A DNA stretch of 64,000 nt from assembly GCA_951802425.1 (NCBI GenBank), contig OX637805.1, positions 2,356,001 through 2,420,000 on the forward strand. The letters are read 5' to 3'. This stretch comes from Clavaria fumosa. Lineage: Eukaryota > Basidiomycota > Agaricomycetes > Agaricales > Clavariaceae. The notes below the pieces were generated by a model. It did not search any database and was not told where the DNA came from. It worked only from the letters and a program-made list of their open reading frames with translations. Positions within the stretch are counted from its first letter, which is position 1. Each line of letters starts with the position of its first letter. Of the stretch, positions 12,064-22,754 are shown piece after piece. A program made the position numbers and the translations under genes.

Positions 12064-12720
12064 GGCAACTGACCTGGGTAAATTCGTCCAGTCGCGAGGT
12101 TCTCGTCTAACCATTTCCGGAGTTCTGCGCGGTAGGCCTTGGGTGTCGGGTAAATCTGGGACCGGTATGGGCAGGCACCATCCTCCAGCTGGATGTTGAT
12201 GTCGACTCCGGGACGGTGTGAGGGTAAAACATTATAGAACTCCTCTCCGAATACTCGCGGAAAGAGGGTCGGCCAGTCGGGGGAATCGTTCGTGATGACA
12301 CGGACTGCAGCACTGCAGGGAAGGTTGTGGCAATGTCGGAATTCAAGGGAGCAAGTTTGCCAGTCGATAGTGGGATTGTGCTTCTGGAGCCAATCATCGC
12401 CTAGCACGAGGTCAAAGTCGGGATAGTCGCCCAGATAGCACTCAATAATCTCGTGGTGTCCAAGACCGAATTCGACTGTGACCTTAGTGAGATGCATGAT
12501 GGGTCCTCACAAGTTCAGGGTACCATCTGTGTTCCTTGTGATCATTGGGGATGGGAGTCGCTCCATGGGGAAACAGTTTCGATTGGCGACACTGTGGTCC
12601 ATGACTGAGGTTGTACTACCACTGTCGATAAGCACTTTCCCATGTACAGCTCTACTCGGGAAGGCGGGGGGGGAGATTCAAACTCTGAATTCGAGTTGGG
12701 CTGTTTCTTGGCAGCCCACT
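12064..12720 (-). pseudogene. Element D protease and start of RT
   Basis: Minus-strand coding shows the retropepsin active site GKVLIDSGSTT near 12630-12660, then after a frame change LVLGDDWLQKHNPTIDW (~12360-12430), the usual C-terminal PR signature. The connection continues to AELRKWLDENLATGRIYPGQ at the start of RT, where the solo LTR cuts in. The ORF ending at 11928 reads into the solo LTR and is not native. Confidence 0.85.
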
Positions 12721-12892
12721 ATTTTTGTCATCCTTAGAAGCAGTTTGGGAGACGAGTCAGAGATTGGCATTGCTGTGGTACTAGTACAGGGGGGGGACTT
12801 AGGCAGGGAAGCTGCTTCCTTCATTCTCCTTCATTCCTCGCCTGCGGGAAAATCCGCCTTCGCCTCTTTCAGCACCCCAAGTTCCTTATCCT

Positions 12893-14506
12893 TCACCTCG
12901 ATAGTGTCGCAAAGCTGGGCCACCAGGGCCTCAAGCTCGTCGGTGGTCGTGGTCGAGGTGTCGTTGGCCCGGACGTCGATCCGGGGAACTCGGGGGGCTT
13001 ACGAGGGAGTGGGCAGTTGTGTGTGAGGTGGCCGGGCTGCTGCGCGACAGAATCCGGTCGACCTGCATCGCATTCGGGTCGTGTTGGGGGGGCGCAGAAG
13101 GTCACGGGGCTGGGCGGTCAGGTGGTTTGGCGTAGATGATCTGCCGGGCGGGGCGCATGGCTTCGCGGCGTTCGAGCATCAAGTCGATGGCGAGGGCCTT
13201 CCTCTTCCAGGCAGAATAGTTGGGTGGAAGGGCGGCAGCAGCATAGATGTGATTGGTAATATTATAATTGAGGGCGGGCTCGAGGAGGGTGATGAGGAGG
13301 TCTCTGTGAGTTCCCTCAGAGAGTTCGGCCTTCGCGATTAGCTGGTCGAACTCTGTCAGGAACTCTTTTACTGGGCATTTACCTTGTTTAAGTTTTCCAA
13401 GCTTAAGGTAGGCGTTCTCCTTCTCTACCAAGTCCGAAAACTCGGCATCCATGCTTCCCCTGAAGACAGCCCAGGTGGGGCACGAAGCGGGGGCTGCAAC
13501 TATCTTCTCAACCATGGAGTTGGCCCAATCTCCGGCGTAGCCTCCATGCATCTGGTTCAGGGCAAACAGAATTTGTTTTAGGTCCATGTTGAACCTCTCT
13601 GGCTCAGCGAGGAAGACAACATTGAGCTGCTGGACAAAGGTCCAGTAGGCAACGCTACTCCCATCAAAGGGGGCAATAGAGAATCTGCTAGACATTGTAT
13701 CCGCAGAGTTCCTCGTTGATGTCCGGGAGTTCCGTTGAGTCAGAGGCGAAGGAGATGGAGGAGACTGAGGAGGGGGAGAGGGAGTCCGAGGTGATGGGGG
13801 ATTGAGTCGAACAGGGAGGGCAAGGTTCGTGGGCGGTGGTGAGGGTGCTCTGCTGGCCAAGGGCATCCTGAAGACTTCTTTGGATATCTGAAGCAGGCCG
13901 AGGCCAGGCACTAGGATACGCTCGGGGGTTGATGGGCGCCCAAGTGGCGAGTCAGGGTGGGTGGCGGCTGGTGTCGATGAGGAGCCAAGTGTTGGCTGTG
14001 CGTGCTCGTAGGAAACGCTCAGGGGCGTCGGTCTGAACTGAGGCGGTGGTGTAGGTAGGGGGTCGTGGGGTAGGAGCGGGTGAGGGTGTTCTTGGCAGGG
14101 ACTCGACGTTTTCAATGTCCTCAATCGTCAGGCCTTCGGTAGCCTGGCAGAATATTTCTTGGTTAAGGGTGGCGGTAAGTAGCACAGGAAATTCTCTGGG
14201 GAAGTAGCCTGGGTGGAGCTTCTGCTCATGGATCTCTCTCGAGGACCAAGGTCCGGGTTTGATGAACTGCCGTTCGACTGAATGATAAACGGTGCTCCAC
14301 GGCAGTTGTCCGTCCAGGGAGTTGCAGTGAGTGATAGGTCCTGGTGTACGGCGATCGATGTAGCGAAGGGCGAAAAAGCGGTGTTGCTTCTGTTGGTCAG
14401 TGAGACCCAAGGGTTCTGGCAAGTTCTTCTTTCTCAACGTTTGAGAATCCAGTTTGGCAAATAGCGAGGGTCGCGGCTTTCCAGGTACGTTAGGAGGGCT
14501 GGGCAA
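12893..14506 (-). pseudogene. Element D gag with zinc knuckle
   Basis: A Pro/Ser-rich N-terminal region (14506-13700) precedes a Retrotrans_gag-like capsid segment: FSIAPFDGSSVAYWTFVQQL near 13690, then WANSMVEKIV, LKQGKCPVKEFLTEFDQLI and ITNHIYAAAALPPNYSAW. A degraded CCHC knuckle near 13010-13050 is readable in another frame (QQPGHLTHNCP). A frameshift lies between ~13950 and 14120, where the upstream frame overlaps the capsid frame. The capsid segment is clearly related to those of elements A-C but from a distinct family. Confidence 0.8.
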
Positions 14507-14574
14507 GTTTGGTTTGGGTCGGTCGTCAATGTCGGGATGTCGCGGACTTCGAGTTAGGACAAGGGACAGGGTTG

Positions 14575-14588
14575 AGACTTTGATATTA
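14575..14588 (-). promoter_or_regulatory. Self-complementary primer-binding site of element D
   Basis: Plus-strand AGACTTTGATATT (14575-14587) lies 1 nt from the 5' LTR boundary. Its reverse complement occurs inside the LTR at 14713-14725, just downstream of a TATATATA box (transcript sense). All 13 nt match, as expected for Tf1/sushi-type self-priming. Confidence 0.75.
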
Positions 14589-15088
14589 TGTCACGGTTGA
14601 TCCTAAATCTGGAGCTCAGAGGTCGTGGTGAGGTTGCGACTTGGTCGTGAGGGTCACGTGGATAGCTGATGTAAAGGCTTGACAAGGAAGTAGAAAGAGG
14701 CGATTTCTGAAGAATATCAAAGTCTGGGGAATACATGCCAAGTGTCTACTTGTATATATACTGGAGTCCAAGACCATGGAAATGATATTAGTACAAGGTA
14801 GCAAGGGAAGGGGGCTGGAAGCTGCTGTAGGAAGGAGATGGGGATGCCAAGGGGACGGGATAATGGTAAAGGTGGGGCATGGGAGAGAACAAGGTCGCAT
14901 TAGGGATGGTCGCTTGATGGGCAATGTCAAGTGTCAGTCCATTGACAGGGTGATGGCATCCCACTTGATGTGCCATCACACATTTGGGCCGTACTGTCGG
15001 TGGTGGTCACGTGAGTCCCGTGACTTACTGATCATGTGACAAGTCACATGTCCACGGCCTTCGCGGGTCATGTGATGTCACTGCGACA
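14589..15088 (-). repeat. 5' LTR of element D (500 bp)
   Basis: Starts TGTCGCAG and ends CGTGACA in transcript sense. It is shorter than the 3' LTR by one block of ~127 bp. Flanked by TGTCA at 15089-15093. Confidence 0.9.
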
Positions 15089-15265
15089 TGTCACTGCCTG
15101 TGATCCGGACTTCATGGAAGTCAGTCCAGTCACGTGTAGGCATAAGCGCTGGCCCGGCGCTTATGGTAGTTGCCTTTTTGGGTGTGCCTAACACTTGGGC
15201 TTCTTGGACTAGGTGCCATACCTAGCCGGGCCTCAGCACAGTTAAGGACAGGTTAAGTCCAATAG

Positions 15266-15601
15266 TGTCAGGATCGCTTACATAAGCAGGTTGGAAAGGC
15301 CAAGAAAGGATCGCAAAAGAGTTGCGGGAAGTTTGTGGACGAGTCACGTGACCTGAACAGGTGGTGGATTACATAATGGGAAAATCACGTGACCCGGGCC
15401 TGGACGCATCACGTGATGCACGGGGTCCGAGCGTGGGAACACCAGCAACTCCCGAACCGCTCGCTATATACCACATCGTTTTCTTACTTGTACCCTTTAT
15501 ATACCACGTCGTTTTCTTACTTGTACCCTTTTCCCCTTATGTTAGTATCGTCATCATCGACCTTACGTTAAGTTGTGTGAACCGTGAGACTAAGTCTGAC
15601 A
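15266..15601 (+). repeat. 5' LTR of element A (336 bp)
   Basis: Longer than the 3' LTR because a ~31-bp promoter segment (TATATACCAC...CTTGTACCC) is tandemly duplicated at about 15464-15530. Three CACGTG boxes (15345, 15386, 15410) lie in U3. ATGTTAGTAT at 15539-15548 is the presumed 5' end of the RNA. Confidence 0.92.
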
Positions 15602-15602
15602 C

Positions 15603-15613
15603 AATACTAACAT
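15603..15613 (+). promoter_or_regulatory. Self-complementary primer-binding site of element A
   Basis: AATACTAACAT begins 1 nt after the LTR. It pairs with ATGTTAGTAT (15539-15548) of the same RNA over 10 nt. Confidence 0.75.
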
Positions 15614-16251
15614 CAACCCCTGTCCACCCTAGCCCCGTGTCCTAACCCGGCTAGCCTGGACCCCTATCTCAAACTGTCACACTCTGTGACAGCTTATCCC
15701 CCTCATCCTCTTTCTCTTTACCCTGCCCACGGTGTGCAACAGAACCGTGTGAAATTTTTACTGTGTGTAGATACACATGACCAGACCTGGAGGAAGTCTA
15801 CTGTGACCCTCCCCAAGAGACACTGAGTGCCAAAGGCCCAGAACTTTGCTTTACAGCTATGTACCAGTGAATTGTGTAGTGTACAGGGCACGGAAAGGCC
15901 CTATACATAGTTTTTCTGTAGTTTCCTGGTCCAGTGGACAGGGCCCTTGCTCTGTGACCATTGTCAGAAGGGCACATGGGCAACTCACTAGGAGTTGTGG
16001 AGTGACCACCTGGGACACCATTCGGGCCCCACGCTAGCAACAAGTTTTATAGAATAAGAGTTCTATAAGTACCTAGATACATAGAGAGCAGCCTGAGAGG
16101 ACAGGACTGCTAAGAGATCGAAGAAATCCTGAGTGCCCAAGGCCCGGAATTCTATTTACAGCGTCTGCGTCTGAGACCGGGTCGAGCCCAGCTCCCCCCC
16201 GATTCCCCTGTTACCGACGTCCCCGAAACCCCACCACCACCACCAGGGTCT
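15614..16251 (+). other. Element A untranslated leader
   Basis: About 640 nt lie between PBS and gag, conserved in B and C. The leader contains two copies of a ~30-nt motif, GAGTGCC(C)AAGGCCC(R)GAA followed by a pyrimidine-rich run ending TTTACAG, near 15826-15857 and 16131-16163. Between them lies a conserved 60-codon open frame (15846-16037). Role unknown: spliced leader, packaging signal or uORF. Confidence 0.6.
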
Positions 16252-17255
16252 GTGATGGCTGACCACGTCGCCCCACCTGAAGTCCATGCCACGAGGCTGG
16301 ATTTAGTCGTCGCCCCATTCGATGGGCAAAAAAGAAATTTCCGTACATTCCTCCAGTCGCTCCGCCTCCTGTTTATGGCGAATCCGATAATCTATGCCAC
16401 GGACCTGGCAAAGGTCCTCTACACCCTCAGCAAAATTACTGGTGAGGGGTTTGCCGCAGAATGGGCAAATGTGAAGGGAGAGGAAATCCTGGGTAACAAC
16501 GAGGTTGGAACCTGGGCAGAATTTGTGGAAGAGATGAAGCGAGCGTTCGATGACCCGAACGACCATGCGACTGCCCTTGCAGATATTGCAAGGTTGAAAC
16601 AGGGTGTCATGACGGCACCTGAGTTCTTCGCAAAGTTCGAAACGATGTTCCGAAGAGCGGGGATGACAGAAGTGGCCGATTCGGACATCCTGGTCCATTG
16701 GCTGGAGTCGAATCTGAGCAGGAGGCTAGTGGGAAAGGTCTATGGTGTTTTGCCAATGCCAGAGACCTACGTGCAGTGGAAGGCACTTGCCGAAAAGCTA
16801 GATGCTCAGCAGCGTCACCTCGATGGAGTCATCGCACAACAGAACTCTGTGCGTCCTGCTCTGCCCGCAACCAGCCGCCCCCTCCCTCAACAAACCCGCT
16901 TCGCCCCAGCCCCCTGTCCCTTCCTGGCCCAGCCTCTGGCCCGCACCCCTGCCCCTCCCACCATGCCGCGTCCCACCAATGCCGGTGATGCCATGGTGGT
17001 GGATCGTGCCCGTGCCCCTGGAGTGTTGCGCACCTGCTTCCGATGTGGCCAAGCTGGTCACATGGTGAGAGATGCCAGCTCCAGGACACACGTCCGCAGA
17101 TCCCGAGGCCGCAGGTCCGCGCCGTGGAAAGCCAGGCATGTAGTGCAGAGGACTATGAGAACGAGATTGCACTGCTCCGAGACCGCCTGGATTTGCTTGA
17201 GAGAGAGAAGAGGGCTCCTGTTGAGGAGCCGGATTTTGGAGACGAGGCCCAGTGA
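16252..17255 (+). pseudogene. Element A gag
   Basis: The capsid domain opens MMADHVAPPEVHATRLDL, then APFDGQKRNFRTFLQSLRLLF, EWANVKGEEILG, FDDPNDHATALADIARLKQG and LVHWLESNLSRRLVGKVYG. A Pro-rich linker and the zinc knuckle CFRCGQAGHMVRD- follow. The last knuckle cysteine is lost to a +1-type frameshift near 17070; the correct continuation (CQLQDTRPQIP...YENEIALLRDRL) is in the next frame and ends at 17255. The start is the first Met of the conserved frame, and the leader upstream has stops. Confidence 0.85.
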
Positions 17256-18142
17256 GTCCGAACTGGAGTCTCAGGAGTAGATATCCCAGCCCCCCTCCCA
17301 TCCCTGTACCCGCAGCTAGTATCCCAAAATACACTATCTTGCAGCGGAGACACACCCGGATTGGGGCTGAGGTGAAGGACAAAGTGGAAACGGAAACCGC
17401 TAAAAGTGAAATACCGAAAAGAGAAAAGGGGACTAGCAGCCAAGTGGAGCCAACAAAGCACCTTGCAGAGGTGCTGAAGGACACCCTATTGCGTATGCCC
17501 CGAGAGCTCTCCATCCAGGTGCACCTGGAGGCTCTCAGCACTGGCAAAGGGGCAACTACGAAAGCCCTTGTCGACTCAGGCTGCACCAACTGCTTTATGG
17601 ACTTGGAGTGGGTGAAAAAAGTGGGATTGGAACCATCTCCCTTGCTGAATCCAATCACCATGTATAATGTGGATGGAACACAGAACAGAGATGGTAAGAT
17701 CCGGTATGGGATGGAGCTGCTTGTGACAGTTGGTGACCACCAGGAGCGGATCCACTTCCTGCTAGGGAAGACTCAGTCCCACACGGCGATCCTTGGGCAT
17801 GATTGGCTAAAGCGTCATAATCCAGAGATTGACTGGGTGAAAGCTGAAGTAAGGCTCACCCACTGCCCCAACTCCTGTGCCTCCTCCCCACACAGCCACC
17901 GGTCCCCTGTTCGACCCTCAGGTCCACCAAAAGCGAGTACCCTGGCCTAGGCCAGTATCCCGGACACCCGTTTTCCCAACACTGGCCCTACCCCTGATTG
18001 GCCCAGCCGCTACCCTTTGGTTTTTAGTGAAGCAAAGTGGGATGAGCTCCCCCGCTCCTGCCCTGACTTTGATATCAAAATCGAGTTTAAAACAGACCCT
18101 GGACACCTCTCCTCTAAGCTATACTCTCTGACATGAGAAGAG
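17256..18142 (+). pseudogene. Element A protease region
   Basis: The frame begins around 17280 and reads PAASIPKYTILQRRHTRIGAEV, then the retropepsin motif KALVDSGCTNCFMD (~17560-17600), MYNVDGTQNRDGK and AILGHDWLKRHNPEIDW. An in-frame TAG at 17948-17950 and a TGA at 18134-18136 separate it from RT. In element C the same stretch is one open frame with RT, so the native product was a single Gag-Pol polyprotein. Confidence 0.85.
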
Positions 18143-20875
18143 ATGGTGGAAATGAATCGCTGGGTGGATGAGCAGCTAGCTTCTGGACGAATCCGACCTT
18201 CGAAGTCCCCGTACGCGAGCCCCTTCTTCTTCAAATGTGAGAAGGACAAGCTGCGGCTGATTATCAATTACTCTAGGCTGAACTCGTATCTAATCAAAGA
18301 CAAGTACCCCCTCCCCCTCATACGAGACACTGTGGATGTGTTAAAGGGGGCGACCATCTATTCCAAGATTGATGCGAAGGGAGGTTTCCCATCGATGCAG
18401 GTCTGGCCAGAACATCAGCACCGCTGTGCTTTCCTAACGCCTCGTGGACTCTTCGAACCGGCAGTTATGTGGTTTGGGCTGCAGAATGCGCCTGCAACCT
18501 TCCAGCGCTTCATGAACCATGTGTTGAGAGAAGAGATTGCAGGGGGGCATGTCCGAGCCTATGTCAATGATGTTATAGTGTTTGCAGAGGATTTGGCTAC
18601 ACATTGGTATTGGATGGATTGGGTCTTGAAGAAGTTTGGGGAGAATGGCCTGTGTCTCAGACTCAGCAAGTGCGAGTTCGAGAAGAGTGAGGTTTTCTTC
18701 CTGGGGATGAAGATCTCCCACAACCATCTAGAGCATGACCCAGCTAAAGGCGCGGCGATCTGTAACTGGCCCAGACCGAAAAATGTGAAAGAGGTACAAA
18801 GATTCAATGGGATGCTGGACTACCTCCGCCAGCACATCCCGAATCTCTCTGCCCGGGCAAAACCACTCTTCCGGCTGACAGGGAAAGTCCCATGGAGATG
18901 GGAGGAGGAGGAGGAAGCAGCCTTCCAAGATCTCCGCCTGGCACTAGTATCAGCCCCGGTCTTGGCTCTACCACAAGACAAAGGGAGATGGAAGGTAGAA
19001 ACGGATGCGAGCAACTTGGCGACTGGAGGAGTTCTCTCACAGCAGCAGGTGGATGGGACTTGGAGAGTTGTAGACTACATCTCCAAAGCCCTCACTGCAG
19101 CTGAGAAGAATTATGATGTGTACAACAAGGAGTTCCTGGCTGTAATCCGGGCACTATGCAAGTGGCGGGCTTACCTGATTGGGGTGGAAGAGACTATCGA
19201 AATCTGGACAGACCATGCTAACCTCCAGTACTTCCGGAAGCCCCAGAAGTTGAAACCGAGGCAGGTCCGTTGGGTTGGAGAGCTCCAGTGCTTTGACTTC
19301 GAGATCAAGTACCGTACTGGGAAGTCAAACACGAAAGCGGATGCACTCTCACAGAGGCCAGATTATGGAGAGATGGTGGAGGAGGATGCACCAGTACAGG
19401 TCTTCCCAGAGGCTGAGACCCGCACATCGTTCACATCGGAGATGGAGACGCTACTCCAGAAGAACAGCGCGGTATATGTGCAGAAGCCGGAGGAGCTTGA
19501 TGATGAGTGGACGAGAGATTGGATGGGACTCTGGCAGAAGGCAGAAATCACTTGGGTGCCCCCAGAAGCACATGAGGCAGTGCTCACCTTTGAGCATGAC
19601 CTCCCCATCGCAGGGCACCCTGGTCCACGGAAACTGAGGGCGGCTCTGCTGAGGTCCTACTGGTGGGTGGGCATGGTGAAGGATTCCAATCGGTATGCAG
19701 GTGGATGCGAGACATGCCAACGAATCAAGCCTGATCGTACCAGGCGCGCCGCTCCGCTCCATCTGCACCCTGTCCCTGAGAGCCCCTGGGCAGTCATCTC
19801 TTGGGACATTGTTGGGCCTTTCCCCCTCTCACGTGGTCACAATGCGATCCTTGTCATTGTCGACAAGTTTACAAAACAAACTCTCATCGAAGCTATTGGC
19901 CTTGACCTCACGGGACTTGGTGCTGCTCAGATCCTTCGAGACCGGGTCTTCCGCGACCATGGAGTCCCGCAGAAAGTTGTGAGTGACCGGGGAACCCAAT
20001 TTGTGTCCAGATTCATGAGGGAGTTTTATGGGATGATTGGAGTTAAGGCGAACCCGAGCACTGCCTTCCACCCACAAACAGATGGACAGACAGAGCAGGT
20101 CAATCAGGAGGTTGAAGTGTATCTCCGGGCCTATGTTGACCATCTGCAGGATGATTGGGCAGAGTGGCTATCCACAGCCAAATTCGCGCTCAATAACCGT
20201 GAGCACTCAGCCACTGGATTCACACCTTTCTATCTGGAGTATGGCTGGCACCCTTGGAATGGTGGTATCTGGCCGCCCTCTGAAGTGAACCCTGCAGCAG
20301 ACAAGTGGATGGCCAAGCTCACGGAATCCCGAAGAGCAGCCAGGGATGCAATGGGGAAGGCGGCAGATGCGATGAAGGCTAGCTATGATAAAGGAAAGCG
20401 CCCGAGTCGTGAATACTCAAAGGGGGACTTAGTCTGGCTGGATACCCGGAACCTGAAAATGGATCGACCATCCAAGAAGCTTGACAACAAGCGGGCTGGA
20501 CCCTTCACTATCGAAGAGAAGGTTGGACCAGCAGCATACTGACTCAAGCTCCCCTGAGCATGGCGCATTCACCGGGTTTTCAATGAGTTGCTACTCACCC
20601 CATATATTGCTTCCTCTTTCCCTTCCCAGAACTTGCCTCCACCCCCACCCCCCACGATTGACGATGACCACTTGGAGTATGAGGTGGAGGAAATTCTTGA
20701 TGTCAAGAAGGTTGGACAGGGAGTGAAGTATTTGGTGAAGTGGTTAGGATACCCTGCAGAGGAGAACACCTGGGAACCTCGTCGCAACCTCACTAACGTT
20801 GCACTGTTGCTCCGGGACTTCTTCCAGCAATACCCTGACAAGGCGAAGTTGGCAGGTCGAGACGCCCAGCCTTAA
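18143..20875 (+). pseudogene. Element A pol: RT, RNase H, integrase, chromodomain
   Basis: A long frame of 799 codons (to 20542) plus a 3' extension in the same frame after two TGA stops. RT: RIRPSKSPYASPFFFK, YSKIDAKGGF, and the active site AYVNDVIVF, where B and C have AYVDDVIVF (one catalytic Asp replaced by Asn). RNase H: VETDASNLATGG, KEFLAVIRAL, WTDHANLQYF. Integrase: GHPGPRKLRAAL...CETCQRIKP zinc finger, SWDIVGP, VSDRGTQFVS, DGQTEQVNQE. Chromodomain, 20665-20860: EYEVEEILDVKKVGQGVKYL, KWLGYPAEENTWEP. The stops and the Asp-to-Asn change make it non-autonomous. Confidence 0.92.
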
Positions 20876-20886
20876 GAGGGGGGTGA
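20874..20886 (+). promoter_or_regulatory. Polypurine tract of element A
   Basis: AAGAGGGGGGTGA abuts the 3' LTR. Identical tracts precede the 3' LTRs of B (28058-28070) and C (40184-40196). Confidence 0.8.
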
Positions 20887-21191
20887 TGTCAGGATCGCTT
20901 ACATAAGCAGGTTGGAAAGGCCAAGAAAGGATCACAAAAGAGTTGCGGGAAGTTTGCGGACGAGTCACGTGACCCGAACGGGTGGTGGATTACATAATGG
21001 GAAAATCACGTGACCCGGGCCTGGACGCATCACGTGACGCACGGGGTCCGAGCGTGGGAACACCGGCAACTCCCGAACCACTCGCTATATATACCACGTC
21101 GTTTTCTTACTTGTACCCTTTTCCCCTTATGTTAGTATCATCATCATCGACCTTACGTTAAGTTGTGTGAACCATGAGACTAAGTCTGACA
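20887..21191 (+). repeat. 3' LTR of element A (305 bp)
   Basis: Same ends as the 5' LTR but a single copy of the promoter segment. Three CACGTG boxes at 20966, 21006 and 21031. Followed by the AATAG duplication. Confidence 0.93.
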
Positions 21192-21484
21192 AATAGTTAC
21201 ATAGGTGTTCTATGGTCCATGCGAGCCATTAGTCACATGGCTTGATGTTCCACATGGGCGAGCAGTGCTCAAGCCTTGCTTTACTAAGCACCAATTATGC
21301 TTAAGTAATACTGGCGCTAATGTGGGCGCTTAGAGTCATATTAGGGCGGACCTATTACTAAGCAGATGTGCGCTAGACGGGCACTTAATCCAACAGGCGC
21401 TCAAAGCGAGTGCTTAGGTTGTGGGCGCTAAATGCCAGGCGCTTCACAGTATAGATTATGTAAGGAAAATCGATTATCCTTACA

Positions 21485-22742
21485 CAGAGCCTTGGAAATC
21501 AAGATTGCACAAGCCATCATTTGGATACATGAAATGTCACTATTTAAATTGAGACCCATTTTATTTTGGTGGATTAGTACAGAAAATATCAGTTAATATT
21601 TTCTTTTGACATTTCCATATTAATCTACAGATCAAATAGTGTCTTATCAAAAAAAAAAATCTTGAGAATTGCTTGAGAATTGACTGAGAAATGGCAAGAA
21701 CATTTGTGGGTCACTGATTTGGCAAGTTTGTGGCTGTACTTGTGGCATGGCTTTTGGGTGGGAATTGCCAGGTCCCACACACATGCCAAATTACTGACCC
21801 ACTTTCCACTACCCAGTGTTCTGCCTTCTACAGACCAGATACAAAAAAGCTTTGAGTATAAAAAGTGTTCCAAATAATTATTTAAGCAAATCCTTCAAGC
21901 TCGATTTTTTAAATTTTGCTTCATTCTTGAGATATGCCCCATGTACATGCCATATCTCAACAATGAGGCCAAATTAAAAAATTCTATCTTGAAGGATTGT
22001 CTCAAATATATTATAGGAACATTTTGTCTCACCAAAACGAAGCTTGAATCATGCTGTGGAAGCCAAATCACCGGGTATGGGGAGTATGGGGAGTATGGGA
22101 TGTGAGTGGACTAATTAGGTAATTGTGGCTGTGCACCCACTCCGGCACAAGATAGATTTGGAGAATTGATGACTATGCCAGCTTTTCCATTGCCTGTCCT
22201 GAATCCTGATTTGTACTAGCTCAACTGCATCATTCTGAACTATTTTAATAATGGTTCCAACTATGCTACTGCATTAGCAATGTTCTGAAGGAGCAGAGTA
22301 CTCAGCATATTCAGAACAGCACAGAATTTAAAATTTTGCATGGCATGAAATGTGAGTCACATAGACCCATAAGCACTCCAGTATTATTTCCAGAGCCTTG
22401 GAAATCAAGATTGCACAAGCCATCATTGGGATACATGAAATGTCACTTTTTAAATTGAGACCCATTTTATTTTGGTGGATTAGTACAGAAAATATTTTCT
22501 TTTGACATTTCTACATTAATCTACAGATCAAATAGTGTCTTATCAAAAAAAAAATCATAAGAATTGCTTGAGAATTGACTGAGAAATGGGCAAGAACATT
22601 TGTGGGTCACTGATTTGGCAAGTTTGTGGCTGTACTTGTGGCACAGCTTTTGTGTTGATGGTAGTGGCATTGCATTATTTGGGAATTGCCAGGTCCCACT
22701 GTCATGATTGTCACATGTCACATGTGTGACCTGTTTTCGCAG
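21485..22742. repeat. Dispersed repeat R: rest of copy 1 and copy 2 in tandem
   Basis: 21485-21780 completes copy 1 (CCTTGGAAATCAAGATTGCAC ... GGGAATTGCCAGGTCCC). 21781-22697 is a second, uninterrupted copy; its junction CCAGAGCCTTGG near 22391 shows the empty target site of the family-E solo LTR. The unit period is about 910 bp. Oligo-A runs at 21650 and 22546. No coding capacity. Confidence 0.8.
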
Positions 22743-22754
22743 GCTGATGATTCT

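Larger units (their letters stand above)
7519..15088 (-). mobile_element. Chromovirus D (Ty3/gypsy), complete but degenerate
   Basis: Minus-strand element with 5' LTR at 14589-15088, 3' LTR at 7519-8145 and target duplication TGTCA (7514-7518, 15089-15093). Order in transcript sense: LTR, PBS, gag, PR, RT, RNase H, integrase, chromodomain, LTR. It is about 6.2 kb after subtracting the solo LTR that interrupts RT at 10745-12063. The empty target site is visible in the family-E LTR near 31434. Confidence 0.9.
15266..21191 (+). mobile_element. Chromovirus A (Ty3/gypsy), 5.9 kb, complete
   Basis: LTRs at 15266-15601 and 20887-21191 (TGTCAG...CTGACA, perfect 6-bp inverted ends), target duplication AATAG (15261-15265, 21192-21196), PBS at 15603, polypurine tract at 20874. 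Gag-Pol layout equals that of B and C, which are sister lineages. Two frameshifts around the zinc knuckle/PR junction and four in-frame stops inactivate it. Confidence 0.95.
7140..21484. mobile_element. Solo LTR of gypsy family E, split by elements D and A
   Basis: The LTR pieces are 7140-7518, 15094-15265 and 21197-21484, about 839 bp in total. They match the 837-bp LTR at 31057-31893 end to end. Termini are TGTCAGC...CCTTACA, with the 5-bp target duplication CAGAG at 7135-7139 and 21485-21489. The uninterrupted host site occurs at ~22391 and ~28491, confirming the event. Two complete chromoviruses later inserted into it, each with its own 5-bp duplication. Confidence 0.88.

Noticed and set aside
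16798..17661. 287-codon minus-strand frame over element A gag-PR
   Set aside because: Shadow of gag/protease; Pro- and Gly-rich composition mirrors the sense linker.
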